Shown piece by piece: positions 13,296 to 20,793 of a DNA stretch of 30,249 nucleotides. The position numbers and the translations under genes are program-made. The stretch is taken from positions 1 through 30,249 of the IMG/VR virus record IMGVR_UViG_3300047560_001538; one strand, 5' to 3'. The DNA comes from a virus. How positions within the stretch are numbered: position 1 is the first letter of the stretch; every line of letters begins with the position of its first letter. Below the pieces are notes generated by a model, which saw only the letters and a list, made by a program, of their open reading frames with translations, searched no databases and was not told the DNA's origin.

Positions 13296-14009
13296 ATGGC
13301 ACAATGGGGTAGAAACGATAAGGCTGTTACTGCCAACAGCACTACTACTAAAGAGACGTCAACTGGCGCGCCGATCGGTACTTACGCTCTCGTCAAGGGT
13401 GATCAAGTAGGCCGCGTCAACGGCGCTAACGCTCACTACGGCAACACTTCGCCTGGCTCACGCGCTAACGTAGACGTACGTATGTTCAATAACACTACAC
13501 CGAGCGCTTTCATTCCTGGTCAAGCTGTCGGTGTATTCGGTGTAGACACTACTGAAATCGCTGTAAGCAACACAGCAGGCATCGCGCATGCTGGTTGGAA
13601 CGTTCGCCGCGCTGGTACAGGCCCGATCACTTCGATCACTTACACCGGTACTGCAACTGGTTACAATAATACTGACGTCATCACGGTCGCTTCTCCAGTC
13701 GCAGGTGGCAACGCTACTGCTACCGTATCGACTAACTCTACTGGCGGCGCTCTTAGCATCACTATCACTAATGCTGGTAAAGGATTCTTCCTGGTTAACG
13801 CTTCTGCTAACGTATCTATAGCCAACTCTACTGGTGGTTCTTCTGCTGGTTCAGGTGCTACTTTCCGTGCTACTGCAGGCGGTCGTGCTGGTCGAGTTCA
13901 CTATGAAACTCTCGTAGCAATGGGTTCACTCGGCAAGCAGTCAGCAGCTTATGGTACTGCAGCTACTGTAGCAGACGCCAGCGACGACACTATCCTTCCA
14001 GACTCCTGA
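13296..14009 (+). CDS. Abundant-type virion structural protein
   Basis: 237 residues. The N-terminal MAQWG, the FGVDTTE / GIAHAGW segment (about 81-101) and the C-terminal GRAGRVHYETLVAMGS (196-211) match, from memory, a structural protein family common in marine T4-like phages. Residues about 109-195 are a Gly/Thr/Asn-rich beta insertion (TGYNNTDVITV, ITNAGKGF) that breaks the otherwise short core. A late promoter and one of the strongest ribosome sites in the window (AGGAGG, 8 bases from ATG) point to a high-copy virion protein. Its position in the particle is unknown. Confidence 0.75.
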   Translation: MAQWGRNDKAVTANSTTTKETSTGAPIGTYALVKGDQVGRVNGANAHYGNTSPGSRANVDVRMFNNTTPSAFIPGQAVGVFGVDTTEIAVSNTAGIAHAGWNVRRAGTGPITSITYTGTATGYNNTDVITVASPVAGGNATATVSTNSTGGALSITITNAGKGFFLVNASANVSIANSTGGSSAGSGATFRATAGGRAGRVHYETLVAMGSLGKQSAAYGTAATVADASDDTILPDS

Positions 14010-14015
14010 TAAATA
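14008..14015 (+). promoter_or_regulatory. Late promoter variant GATAAATA
   Basis: GATAAATA fits the NATAAATA late motif, overlaps the upstream TGA stop and lies 32 bases before the ATG at 14048, which has AGGAG at 14036-14040. It would drive the fibre/adhesin genes. Confidence 0.5.
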
Positions 14016-14047
14016 AGAATAAGAACTATTCTTTCAGGAGCTGGTAA

Positions 14048-14860
14048 ATGACGACTGACTCGAGGAGAGTATCCGAATTAGGAATAACCAGCACTGTATC
14101 CGCTAACGATAGAGTGCTGGTACTCACTAATCCGAATACCAGTGCTAACGTACAGACGATAACTGTACGCAACCTAACGACTTATCTTCCTATAGCTAAC
14201 AGCACTGTACCCGGTGTCATCAAGATAGGACCGGGTCTCTCAGTCGCTGCCAACGGTACTGTTACCGCTCCTCTTCCAGTAGCTTCAGGCGATGTAACCG
14301 GTGTAGTCAAGATCGGTTCGGGTATCAACGTAGACGCGAACGGCGTCATCAGTGTTTCTGGCGGCGGATCTGCTAATACCGGTAACATTAGATTTAACGA
14401 AGACGTAATCTACACAAACAGCGGCGAAACAATCTTTATCAACAACCCTAACAACGCCATTCAAATAGGCGGTCAGTGGTTGGTTCAGATGTCAGCCACG
14501 TCAAATGCTGAATCTCTTTGGGGTTCTGGTAATACACAGTCATATGCATGGGTCTATCAAGATCCAAACTATAGTAATGGCTATGCTGAATTTGGAACTT
14601 ACGTTTCAGGAGATACTGGTGAAAACCACTATGCTGAAATGTTTGTTACTTCCAATACAGAAAATATGTTCTTTATCGGACACAATGATGGTGTAAATTA
14701 TAAGAGATTGACTTACAGTGCGAATTGTGTATTCAATTTACCAGAAGGTGGCGATTATAGAATAAATGGTGTATCTATTGTAGGTACAGGCGAAATAGAT
14801 GGCGGCAACGCGTTCACTAGTCCAACAGCCGAAATAACCGTAGACGGAGGCGGTGCTTAA
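14048..14860 (+). CDS. Tail fibre-like protein
   Basis: 270 residues. An N-terminal attachment-like part (MTTDSRRVSELGITSTVSAN) is followed by two fibre repeats, VPGVIKIGPGLSVAANG (54-70) and VTGVVKIGSGINVDANG (83-99), a pattern typical of tail fibres in marine T4-like phages. From about residue 115 the sequence changes to an Asn/Tyr/Gly-rich beta region and the codons become noticeably more AT-rich, consistent with a swapped distal domain. It ends in a Gly-rich tail. It sits directly upstream of the adhesin gene, and together they form a likely host-recognition unit. Confidence 0.75.
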   Translation: MTTDSRRVSELGITSTVSANDRVLVLTNPNTSANVQTITVRNLTTYLPIANSTVPGVIKIGPGLSVAANGTVTAPLPVASGDVTGVVKIGSGINVDANGVISVSGGGSANTGNIRFNEDVIYTNSGETIFINNPNNAIQIGGQWLVQMSATSNAESLWGSGNTQSYAWVYQDPNYSNGYAEFGTYVSGDTGENHYAEMFVTSNTENMFFIGHNDGVNYKRLTYSANCVFNLPEGGDYRINGVSIVGTGEIDGGNAFTSPTAEITVDGGGA

Positions 14861-14861
14861 T

Positions 14862-16127
14862 ATGACACAGATCAAACTACGCAGAGACACAGCCGCTAAT
14901 TGGGCTACTGCTAATACAGTACTCGCTCAGGGTGAACCTGCTATTGACGGAACAAATCGCGGTTTAAAAATTGGTGATGGTAATACTGCTTGGACAGATT
15001 TACCATATCTAGCTGGTGGTTATCCAATGCCTAGTATTACCTATACTGGTACATTTGGTCAGGAACCAACTTACTGGGTGTTTGCAGAACCAAAGAAGCT
15101 TCTACAAACATCAAACAATACATTTGCAAATGGATCAAATCTGTATTGGTTAGATCAGAGATTCGACGATCAATACTATGATCTCAGTGCTCTTGAATCA
15201 ATTTCATTTAATAACATCGGTGGAATAACAGACTATCTCGATTTCTCAGACAAATCCGAATTAGCTCTAGAAAGCATTGACTTTGGAGATCTGGCTATTG
15301 TACAAGATAGTTTTTATCTATCGGGATTTGGTGGTGTTCTTCAAACAGTAACAGCAAATAATCTTTCTTTTGTTGGTGGTACATTAGAAATATACAGCAA
15401 CGGTTTTACTGATGGACCAAACCTAGAGTTTCCTAGTCTTCAGTTAATAAGCAGCGATTTGTATCTTGATTACAACAATGAATATAATGGTTTGTCAAAT
15501 ACTGCTGCTCCATCGTTTTCTGCTTTAGAATCAGTTGGCTCATCAGTTCAAATTTATCAAAATTCTTTTAATTCATATCCTGAATTCACTTCATTAGAAC
15601 GTGTAGATTGGTCTTTCACTTTCACCAATAATTGGTGCAATGAAAATAGCTATGCTGGTCCAGGTATTCCTGCAATCGTAAGCGTTCCTGGGTATGTTCA
15701 ATATTATAACAATGGTAATATGACAAGTATTCCAGAATTCACAAACCTAGCTACTGTTGGTTATTGGGTTCAGTTCTACAACAACAGCTCATTAACAGAT
15801 TTCCCATCGATGCCAGCTCTTGTAGAAACAACAAATGGCGGTATTGAAGCGTATAACTGCACTAGCATGACTACTGTAGGAACATTTTTACCAGTTGTTA
15901 AGAAGATAGGTGGTGATGTTAATTTTGAAAACTGTGCGCTTGATGAAGCTTCCGTAGACGCTATCCTTGCTAAACTTGTATCCCTAGATGGCACTAATGG
16001 AACAACGTTATATGAATATCGCAATGTATATCTTCACAATGGAACAAACGCCATTCCTTCTGCGCAAGGTCTTGCTGATGTAGCGACTCTTCAAGGTCGT
16101 GGCTGTAACGTATATGTAAATTCATAA
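14862..16127 (+). CDS. Repeat-rich adhesin / receptor-binding protein
   Basis: 421 residues from ATG 14862, one base after the upstream stop. A GTG at 14853 is possible, but GGAGG at 14846-14850 is too close to it. The N-terminus (IKLRRDTAANWATANTVL ... GLKIGDGNTAWTDLPYL) is a fibre-attachment domain seen in many phage tail proteins. The rest is a solenoid-like series of irregular leucine-rich-repeat-like units (LESISFNNI, LESIDFGDL, LESVGSSVQIYQNSF, TNLATVGYWVQFYNN) rich in Asn, Tyr and Phe, suitable as a receptor-binding surface. The coding region is AT-rich relative to the window. It probably sets host range; the receptor is unknown. Confidence 0.75.
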   Translation: MTQIKLRRDTAANWATANTVLAQGEPAIDGTNRGLKIGDGNTAWTDLPYLAGGYPMPSITYTGTFGQEPTYWVFAEPKKLLQTSNNTFANGSNLYWLDQRFDDQYYDLSALESISFNNIGGITDYLDFSDKSELALESIDFGDLAIVQDSFYLSGFGGVLQTVTANNLSFVGGTLEIYSNGFTDGPNLEFPSLQLISSDLYLDYNNEYNGLSNTAAPSFSALESVGSSVQIYQNSFNSYPEFTSLERVDWSFTFTNNWCNENSYAGPGIPAIVSVPGYVQYYNNGNMTSIPEFTNLATVGYWVQFYNNSSLTDFPSMPALVETTNGGIEAYNCTSMTTVGTFLPVVKKIGGDVNFENCALDEASVDAILAKLVSLDGTNGTTLYEYRNVYLHNGTNAIPSAQGLADVATLQGRGCNVYVNS

Positions 16128-16136
16128 GGATAAAAA

Positions 16137-16835
16137 ATGGCAGACATTATCGTATCAACATCTGGAACATCTGGCGGCATGGGCAAACAGCTTGCTCTTT
16201 CGCCTGAAATTATGAAACTTCGTGTCGATATGACTGACATTGGCAAGGGTAAAAACATTACTGATTGCAAAGTCGTATACGTAGCAAAGGCAGTTGGTTC
16301 TTCATCTTTCCAACGTTGGAAAGCATGGGCTGAAGTAAAGGGTAAGAAAGTTCTTACTGCAGTTAAACCAGATAAGATTCTTGAAACTTTTGCAAAAGAA
16401 GGCGTTGATGCTATTGACGCCGCGCCCGGTTATCTTGTAATGGTTGCAAAGATGTATGAAGCGACCGGCAAATCAGCAAATCTTAAGCAAGTTATCTCCG
16501 GTCATGATAAGATGGAACGCTCTGACATTCCATATATTCAGAAGTGGCTTGGTAAAGACTTTCAGATCGGCTATGGTTGTACTGAAATTGGTACAGTTGC
16601 TTCTGGTTCAGCAGAAGAAGTTGCTGACATCGACGGTTGCGTCGGTAAGCCATTAGAAGGAATCGTTGTAGAGATAGATGCTGGTTATATTCGCATCAAG
16701 TCACCATCTATGGCAGAGAACTACTTAGACTTTGCTGAGATGGATGCAATCCACTTCAGAAACGGATGGTTCTATCCGGGCGATATGGGTTATTTTACAG
16801 CTGACGGAAGGCTGGTAATCACTAAAAATAGATGA
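16137..16835 (+). CDS. Shortened ANL-superfamily (AMP-forming acyl-CoA synthetase-like) domain
   Basis: 232 residues carrying the central motifs of adenylate-forming enzymes in order: A3 STSGTSGG (7-14), an A4-like segment around 91-105, A5 GYGCTE (145-150), A6 GCVGKPLEGIVVEI (167-180), A7 FYPGDMGYF (212-220) and the start of A8, GRLVITKNR (224-232). Full enzymes have about 500 residues: here the roughly 150-residue N-terminal part and the whole C-terminal subdomain with the A10 lysine are missing, and the protein ends at the hinge. AAGGA precedes ATG. It follows the adhesin gene by 9 bases. It may still bind ATP or an acyl/aminoacyl ligand, modify the fibre, or act as a chaperone; all are inference. 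Confidence 0.8.
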   Translation: MADIIVSTSGTSGGMGKQLALSPEIMKLRVDMTDIGKGKNITDCKVVYVAKAVGSSSFQRWKAWAEVKGKKVLTAVKPDKILETFAKEGVDAIDAAPGYLVMVAKMYEATGKSANLKQVISGHDKMERSDIPYIQKWLGKDFQIGYGCTEIGTVASGSAEEVADIDGCVGKPLEGIVVEIDAGYIRIKSPSMAENYLDFAEMDAIHFRNGWFYPGDMGYFTADGRLVITKNR

Positions 16836-16839
16836 TGTG

Positions 16840-17238
16840 ATGAGTGAAGCTTTGAATGAAGATGTGTTTTTGATATATTGTGCCAAGTACTATGACAATC
16901 CAAACTGCCATAGTACAGATGAATTTCTCGAAGACTTGAAGAGAATCAAGTACATCAAGAAGCTCGTGACTAGATATGTCGAGAACGGAGAGTTGAAGGA
17001 AAGGTTGATTCTAAATCATTTGACCATCCTCAACAACGTCTTTGGACCAGAACATACGTGTAAGATACTTTACTTGAAGATGAAGAGTCAGTTTGAGTAT
17101 ATCAAGCCATTTCTGATACTGTTAAATATATTACCAAAGACTATTTTGAATGTAAATGATGAAGTGTCTATAGACACAGATTTGATTCCTATGGACGAGA
17201 ACATAGTAAGAGCGTTAAGAGAGATCAGGAATGGATAA
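16840..17238 (+). CDS. Conserved phage protein, function unknown
   Basis: 132 residues from ATG 16840 (a GTG at 16837 is also in frame). The protein is helical with a central stretch KRIKYIKKLVTRYVENGELKERLILNHL split by charged residues (about 34-61), then LKMKSQFEYIKPFLILLNILP. I recall similar proteins as conserved hypotheticals in T4-like marine phages; no function is known. It begins 4 bases after the ANL-like gene and overlaps the next small gene by 8 bases. Confidence 0.7.
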   Translation: MSEALNEDVFLIYCAKYYDNPNCHSTDEFLEDLKRIKYIKKLVTRYVENGELKERLILNHLTILNNVFGPEHTCKILYLKMKSQFEYIKPFLILLNILPKTILNVNDEVSIDTDLIPMDENIVRALREIRNG

Positions 17239-17407
17239 GTTAAACGAGACAGAATCTGGCGTACCTGCAAACGCAATGGGTGGTTCTAGTTCTACAGCTG
17301 GAACTGGTGGCATCGATACGTACGATCCTCTCTTGCAGAAATCAAAGAAGAAGTTGCGTACGATAGTGACGCGCAAGACGCTGAGCGATATTCGTGGACG
17401 CAACTGA
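17231..17407 (+). CDS. Small conserved protein of 58 residues
   Basis: ATG at 17231, stop TGA at 17405-17407. The sequence has a Gly/Ser/Ala-rich start with VPANAMGGSSS, the phrase GGIDTYDPLL and a basic tail (KSKKKLRTIVTRKTL). Similar short proteins occur, from memory, in marine T4-like phages with unknown role. It overlaps both neighbours (8 and 14 bases), which supports a coupled operon. Confidence 0.6.
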   Translation: MDKLNETESGVPANAMGGSSSTAGTGGIDTYDPLLQKSKKKLRTIVTRKTLSDIRGRN

Positions 17408-17771
17408 TCGCATCGAAACTGCTATAGAGAAGCTTACTGCGGTCTCGATCGAGCTTAAGTCTATGCTCGCTGTGCATGAAGAGAGACTCAATCGACAGGA
17501 AAAGACTACAGGCGACATCCAAATAACAGTGGAAAAACGTAGAGAAGAGCTTGACACAAAATTGAAAGACGTGTATGATACTATGAGAGATCAGGATAAC
17601 AACATCCTTCGCGAGATAGCAAATCTTAGAGAAGAATCACAAGAAGCACACAAGCAGCTGACTAATAAGATTGGACAACTAGAAAGATTCATCTGGATGG
17701 CTGTCGGCGGCGGTATGGTCCTTACTTGGGTCATCACAAACTTAGCACAAATCTTTAAAATAGTCCACTAA
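17394..17771 (+). CDS. Coiled-coil protein with a C-terminal membrane anchor
   Basis: 125 residues from GTG 17394; the first in-frame ATG would lose 23 residues of coiled coil. A continuous charged coiled coil (about 5-98) leads into one C-terminal hydrophobic segment, ERFIWMAVGGGMVLTWVITN (about 96-115), and a short tail. This resembles XhlA-type or other lysis/holin-accessory proteins and several phage membrane-anchored coiled-coil proteins. No enzyme motif is present. A role in lysis or at the inner membrane is inferred from topology. Confidence 0.65.
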   Translation: MDATDRIETAIEKLTAVSIELKSMLAVHEERLNRQEKTTGDIQITVEKRREELDTKLKDVYDTMRDQDNNILREIANLREESQEAHKQLTNKIGQLERFIWMAVGGGMVLTWVITNLAQIFKIVH

Positions 17772-17784
17772 GTAAAAATAAGCA

Positions 17785-17813
17785 TGTACATCTAGCTCTC
17801 CAGTCAGTATAAT
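17785..17813 (+). promoter_or_regulatory. Possible sigma70-like promoter for the primase gene
   Basis: TATAAT (17808-17813) is an exact -10 box. TGTACA (17785-17790) matches the -35 consensus at four of six positions with a 17-base spacer. The start would be near 17820, with GGAG at 17828-17831 and ATG 17838 just downstream. A small hairpin (17804-17821: AGTAT-AATA-ATACT plus flanking pairs) overlaps the -10. Confidence 0.4.
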
Positions 17814-17837
17814 AATACTGGTTTCATGGAGTATTGA

Positions 17838-18860
17838 ATGAATTGGCTAGATCACAAGTACATCGGATTGGTATCCAACAGACTGCGTAACTACAGACGC
17901 AAGTCATCCGGATTGTACAACTTCTCATGCCCCATCTGCGGAGACTCTGCTACCAACGAGCGTAAAGCCCGTGGGTACATCTTTGACAAAAACGGTAAGA
18001 TGCTGTACCATTGTCATAACTGCGGTGTTACCACTGACGTTCCCAAGTTCATCAAGATGATCGATCAGACTCTCTATAACGAGATGATGATGGAGAAGTT
18101 GAAGGGTGAAAAGACAGACGATCAGAAAGAGTTTGAGACATTCGTAGATAAGATGAAGAAGCCTAAGTTCTTGTCTAACGGTCCTCTCAAGGGTCTCAAG
18201 AAAGTATCTCAACTACCTCCAGATCATAGGGTGAAGAAGTTTGTGGAATCTCGTCGAATCCCTAACCCATTCCACGCCGTTCTTTTTTCCTGCCCTAATT
18301 TTAAGCAGTATACTAATAACCTGGTTCCTGGCAAGTTTGAGTCTAGTTCTCTTGAACGCGATGAGACTCGTCTTCTTATACCCTTTATGGATGCTAATAA
18401 GAATGTGCACGCCTATCAGGGTAGAGCGTTGGGTAAGTCGGCAGTCAAGTACATTACTATCGTACTCGATGAGTCTGTACCAAAAGTCTATGGACTGGAT
18501 CGAGTTAATTGGAATAGCACTGTATACGTCTTTGAGGGTCCTATCGATAGCATGTTTGTTCCTAACAGCATCGCTACTGCAGGTGGTGATCTTATTTCCG
18601 CGGTCTCCACATTTGCGAAAGATAGTATGGTCATCGTATACGACAACGAGCCGCGTAACAAAGAGACTATTAAGAAGATGGATAAAGCTATTCTCAACGG
18701 CTACAGAGTATGTGTATGGCCGGATAACCTCGATCATAAAGACGTTAACGATATGGTGTTGGCTGGTCTTTCACCCGAGTTTATCAAACACATCATCGAC
18801 AAACACACCTACCGTGATCTGGCCGCGAAGCTGGCATTAATTAGATGGAGCAAAGTATGA
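17838..18860 (+). CDS. gp61: DNA primase (T4 gp61-like)
   Basis: Makes RNA primers for lagging-strand synthesis and works with the gp41-type helicase at 2079. 340 residues, the usual gp61 size. The N-terminal zinc ribbon has C31, C34, C59 and C62 (CPICG ... CHNCG). The TOPRIM-type catalytic region includes VYVFEGPIDSMF (229-240, E233) and IVYDNEPR (266-273, D269), followed by a helical end. GGAG lies 6 bases before ATG. The stop overlaps the next small gene (ATGA). Confidence 0.93.
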   Translation: MNWLDHKYIGLVSNRLRNYRRKSSGLYNFSCPICGDSATNERKARGYIFDKNGKMLYHCHNCGVTTDVPKFIKMIDQTLYNEMMMEKLKGEKTDDQKEFETFVDKMKKPKFLSNGPLKGLKKVSQLPPDHRVKKFVESRRIPNPFHAVLFSCPNFKQYTNNLVPGKFESSSLERDETRLLIPFMDANKNVHAYQGRALGKSAVKYITIVLDESVPKVYGLDRVNWNSTVYVFEGPIDSMFVPNSIATAGGDLISAVSTFAKDSMVIVYDNEPRNKETIKKMDKAILNGYRVCVWPDNLDHKDVNDMVLAGLSPEFIKHIIDKHTYRDLAAKLALIRWSKV

Positions 18861-19072
18861 ACGAGCTTGACATGGCCAGAGTAGAGATGGTAATAGAACT
18901 CAACAACGAATTTGTGATAGCTATCAAGAAGATCGTCAAGACACATGGTGATGATCCTCGATTAGCTCAGATTATAGCTTCTGCGTTTACTATGTCCATC
19001 AATCAAATAGATAGTCTGTCTCCTGGTTTTAACGACTTTATGATAGCGATGTTAAAAGATGAATCATCTTGA
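18857..19072 (+). CDS. Small hypothetical helical protein
   Basis: 71 residues from ATG 18857, chosen because GGAG at 18847-18850 sits 6 bases upstream and the ATG overlaps the primase stop; an ATG at 18845 lacks this site. The protein is helical and acidic (LDMARVEMVIELNNEFVIAI) with no known motif. It overlaps the next gene by 14 bases. Confidence 0.6.
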   Translation: MNELDMARVEMVIELNNEFVIAIKKIVKTHGDDPRLAQIIASAFTMSINQIDSLSPGFNDFMIAMLKDESS

Positions 19073-19301
19073 TAGACCATTGGGGTATGGCTGTAAGCCA
19101 CAACCTCTGACTAAAGAAGAAATAAAAAATAGACTTCGTAAGTGGGCTATGTATGGAGAAGCTCACGTAGATAACTTATGGTCAGAAGCAGCGAACTACA
19201 TCGAAGAACTGGAGAGAAAAGTCAATGATCTTGGAAAAAATGGAGAACGACCTGTTCTACAACCTACGTCATCTCAAGACGTTCAAAGAGATGACGGGTA
19301 A
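19059..19301 (+). CDS. Small hypothetical protein
   Basis: 80 residues. It includes a helical segment EEIKNRLRKWAMYGEAHVDN and a short coiled-coil-like stretch (EAANYIEELERKVNDL) before a Pro/Gln-rich tail. No family is recognised. It overlaps both neighbours; the downstream overlap (77 bases if the next gene starts at 19225) is unusually long, so its tail may be little constrained. Confidence 0.5.
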   Translation: MNHLDRPLGYGCKPQPLTKEEIKNRLRKWAMYGEAHVDNLWSEAANYIEELERKVNDLGKNGERPVLQPTSSQDVQRDDG

Positions 19302-19479
19302 CAGTACAAACGTTTGGCGTATCGACTGGCCAGATGGTGGAGATCCTTCTATCGTAAGTGGTAAGCGAGTGATCTGTAATATCCCAAGTCATGACATTCA
19401 ACTCGCTGAGTACATGTGTGCACTACATAATATGTCAACTATGCTAATCAAAGAAGTGGAATCAAAGTATGTTTCTTAA
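19225..19479 (+). CDS. Small hypothetical protein
   Basis: 84 residues from ATG 19225, with GGAGAG 8 bases upstream; ATG 19240 is the alternative. It contains WRIDWPDGGDPSIVSGKRVI and a helix with CALHNMSTMLIKEVESK. No known motif. It overlaps the next gene by 11 bases. Confidence 0.55.
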   Translation: MILEKMENDLFYNLRHLKTFKEMTGNSTNVWRIDWPDGGDPSIVSGKRVICNIPSHDIQLAEYMCALHNMSTMLIKEVESKYVS

Positions 19480-19681
19480 ACTAACTAATATGTTCGGAGC
19501 TCTTAAAGGCGATCCGATCTATGTCAACATGGATCAGATCATGACTATTCATGAGAAGCCTTCTGAAGACGGTGGTGGTATCGTGACTTGGTTGTACGGT
19601 GGTCCTAAGAGTGAAGTGTGGTACGTCGAAGAGAGTCCTGCTAAGATCTTCAAGATGCTAAAGGAAAAGAATAATGAATAG
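19469..19681 (+). CDS. FlbD-like small protein
   Basis: 70 residues. The pattern MFLKLTN, then PIYVNMDQIMTIHE, an acidic/Gly turn, VTWLYGG, and VWYVEESPAKIFKML is that of the short beta-strand plus helix family named for FlbD (a flagellar-operon protein), which also occurs in phages. There is no other sign of motility genes. It overlaps the thyX start by 8 bases. Role unknown. Confidence 0.6.
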   Translation: MFLKLTNMFGALKGDPIYVNMDQIMTIHEKPSEDGGGIVTWLYGGPKSEVWYVEESPAKIFKMLKEKNNE

Positions 19682-20333
19682 AGTTATCCTTAAGGGTGTG
19701 ACACGACCCGTTGAAGGAATGCAAATGAACGTCGACGAGTTCGTAGCCTATGTGGCTCGAGTCTCTAATCCATCTAATCAAAACAATACTGAGACTGCAC
19801 CTAAGCTACTTCGCTACCTCGCTAAGCATAAGCACTGGTCACCTTTTGAAATGGTGAACGTAGTCATGGAAATAGAGACGACACGAGACATTGCTCGTCA
19901 GATCCTTCGTCATCGTTCGTTTCATTTTCAAGAGTTCAGCCAGCGATATGCCGATCCTACTCAGGACTTAGGTTTTGTTACTCGCGAAGCTCGTCTTCAA
20001 GATCAAAAGAATAGACAAAATAGTATTGAGACTAATGACGATGACATTCAAGAGTGGTGGAATGTAGCACAGACTATATCTCAACAACAAGCACAATTGC
20101 TTTATAAACAAGCTATAGATCGTGGTATTGCCAAAGAACAAGCTCGTGCAGTTCTTCCTGAGGGTCTGACTTTGTCTCGTATGTACATGAACGGTACCCT
20201 CCGCAGCTGGATCCATTACTGTCAGCTTCGTATGGGTCCAGAGACCCAGAAAGAACACCGTGAGGTGGCATCTTTGGCATGGGAAGTCATAGTTGGACAG
20301 TTTCCTAGCCTCAAAGACGCGCTCGAGTTATAA
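19674..20333 (+). CDS. thyX: Flavin-dependent thymidylate synthase ThyX
   Basis: Methylates dUMP to dTMP using methylene-tetrahydrofolate, NADPH and FAD, supplying thymidine nucleotides for phage DNA. 219 residues, normal for ThyX. The signature RHRSFHFQEFSQRY (residues 79-92) matches the ThyX motif RHR-x7-S. VNVVMEIETTRDIARQILRH precedes it as in the family, and the C-terminal substrate-binding part (LRSWIHYCQLR) is present. It is last in the primase-to-thyX string of overlapping genes. Its stop TAA is part of the late promoter for the curli-like cluster. Confidence 0.95.
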   Translation: MNRVILKGVTRPVEGMQMNVDEFVAYVARVSNPSNQNNTETAPKLLRYLAKHKHWSPFEMVNVVMEIETTRDIARQILRHRSFHFQEFSQRYADPTQDLGFVTREARLQDQKNRQNSIETNDDDIQEWWNVAQTISQQQAQLLYKQAIDRGIAKEQARAVLPEGLTLSRMYMNGTLRSWIHYCQLRMGPETQKEHREVASLAWEVIVGQFPSLKDALEL

Positions 20334-20336
20334 ATA
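20329..20336 (+). promoter_or_regulatory. T4-type late promoter for the curli-like cluster
   Basis: Exact TATAAATA overlapping the thyX stop codon. Predicted start is near 20342, so the leader is only about 14 bases before ATG 20356, with GGAG at 20346-20349. This places csgF-csgG and the genes behind them under late control. Confidence 0.75.
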
Positions 20337-20355
20337 GTTAAAATCGGAGTGCAAT

Positions 20356-20793
20356 ATGAAGAAGTTAGTTATAGCCTTTTTACTAATTTCTTCTGCTTCC
20401 CACGCCTCTGAAATGCAGTTTGGGTTCAAGAGTCCTGCATTCAACGGCGTGGGTTTTTCGTCTCATGTTCTTACTATTGATAATCTGGAACAGACCAGAA
20501 AGCAGAAGATCATAGACGACAAGAAGGCAGAGGCTGCCAAAGCGGCTGCCGACGCTAAGAACACAAACTTAGCAAAATTCCTAAATAACCTAGAGAGTCG
20601 TATCTACGCCACAATCTCGCAGAACATAGCTGCTGAGTTGTTTAAAGACGGTGGTGCGACCTCTGGTGCTTTTGATATTCAGGGTAACCATCTACAGTGG
20701 TCGTCTGACGGATCTAGCATCACACTGACTATAACTGATGCCGGCGGCAGCACTACGCAAGTCGTCGTACCCTACGGAAGTTTAGCATGGTAA
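20356..20793 (+). CDS. csgF: CsgF-like curli assembly factor
   Basis: 145 residues with a Sec signal peptide (MKKLVIAFLLISSASHA, about 1-17). The mature start EMQFGFKSPAFNGVGFSS (about 19-36) fits the CsgF N-terminal segment that plugs into the CsgG pore (E. coli pattern: FxFxNPNFGGNP). The C-terminal beta part (ITLTITDAGGSTTQVVVPYG) also fits. A Lys/Ala-rich helical insertion (about 52-68) separates the parts. In curli systems CsgF sits at the outer face of the CsgG channel and couples export to fibre nucleation. The csgG start overlaps its stop. The DNA around 20399-20458 also has a terminator-like inverted repeat. Confidence 0.85.
   Translation: MKKLVIAFLLISSASHASEMQFGFKSPAFNGVGFSSHVLTIDNLEQTRKQKIIDDKKAEAAKAAADAKNTNLAKFLNNLESRIYATISQNIAAELFKDGGATSGAFDIQGNHLQWSSDGSSITLTITDAGGSTTQVVVPYGSLAW
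20399..20458 (+). terminator. Terminator- or attenuator-like structure inside csgF
   Basis: A perfect 8-bp GC-rich inverted repeat, CCCACGCC (20399-20406) / GGCGTGGG (20446-20453), is followed at once by five T residues (20454-20458). Nested inside is a second perfect repeat, AATGCAG (20412-20418) / CTGCATT (20435-20441). It begins at the end of the signal-peptide coding part. Coupled translation would keep it open; stalled translation could let it form and stop transcription of the cluster. The fold is visible; the regulatory role is inferred. Confidence 0.45.

Noticed and set aside
17551-17579. TTGACA with TATGAT at 17 bases inside the coiled-coil gene
   Set aside because: Looks good as a promoter, but is about 260 bases before the primase start, with a better placed TATAAT site in between; kept only as a weak possibility.
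18243-18287. 7-bp inverted repeat GTGGAAT/ATTCCAC followed by six T residues in the primase gene
   Set aside because: Six bases separate the stem from the T-run and the loop is 19 bases; mid-gene position without an operon boundary makes a terminator unlikely.
18867-18895. Exact TTGACA that could be a -35 box
   Set aside because: No acceptable -10 box at 16-18 bases; it lies in the coding start of a small gene.
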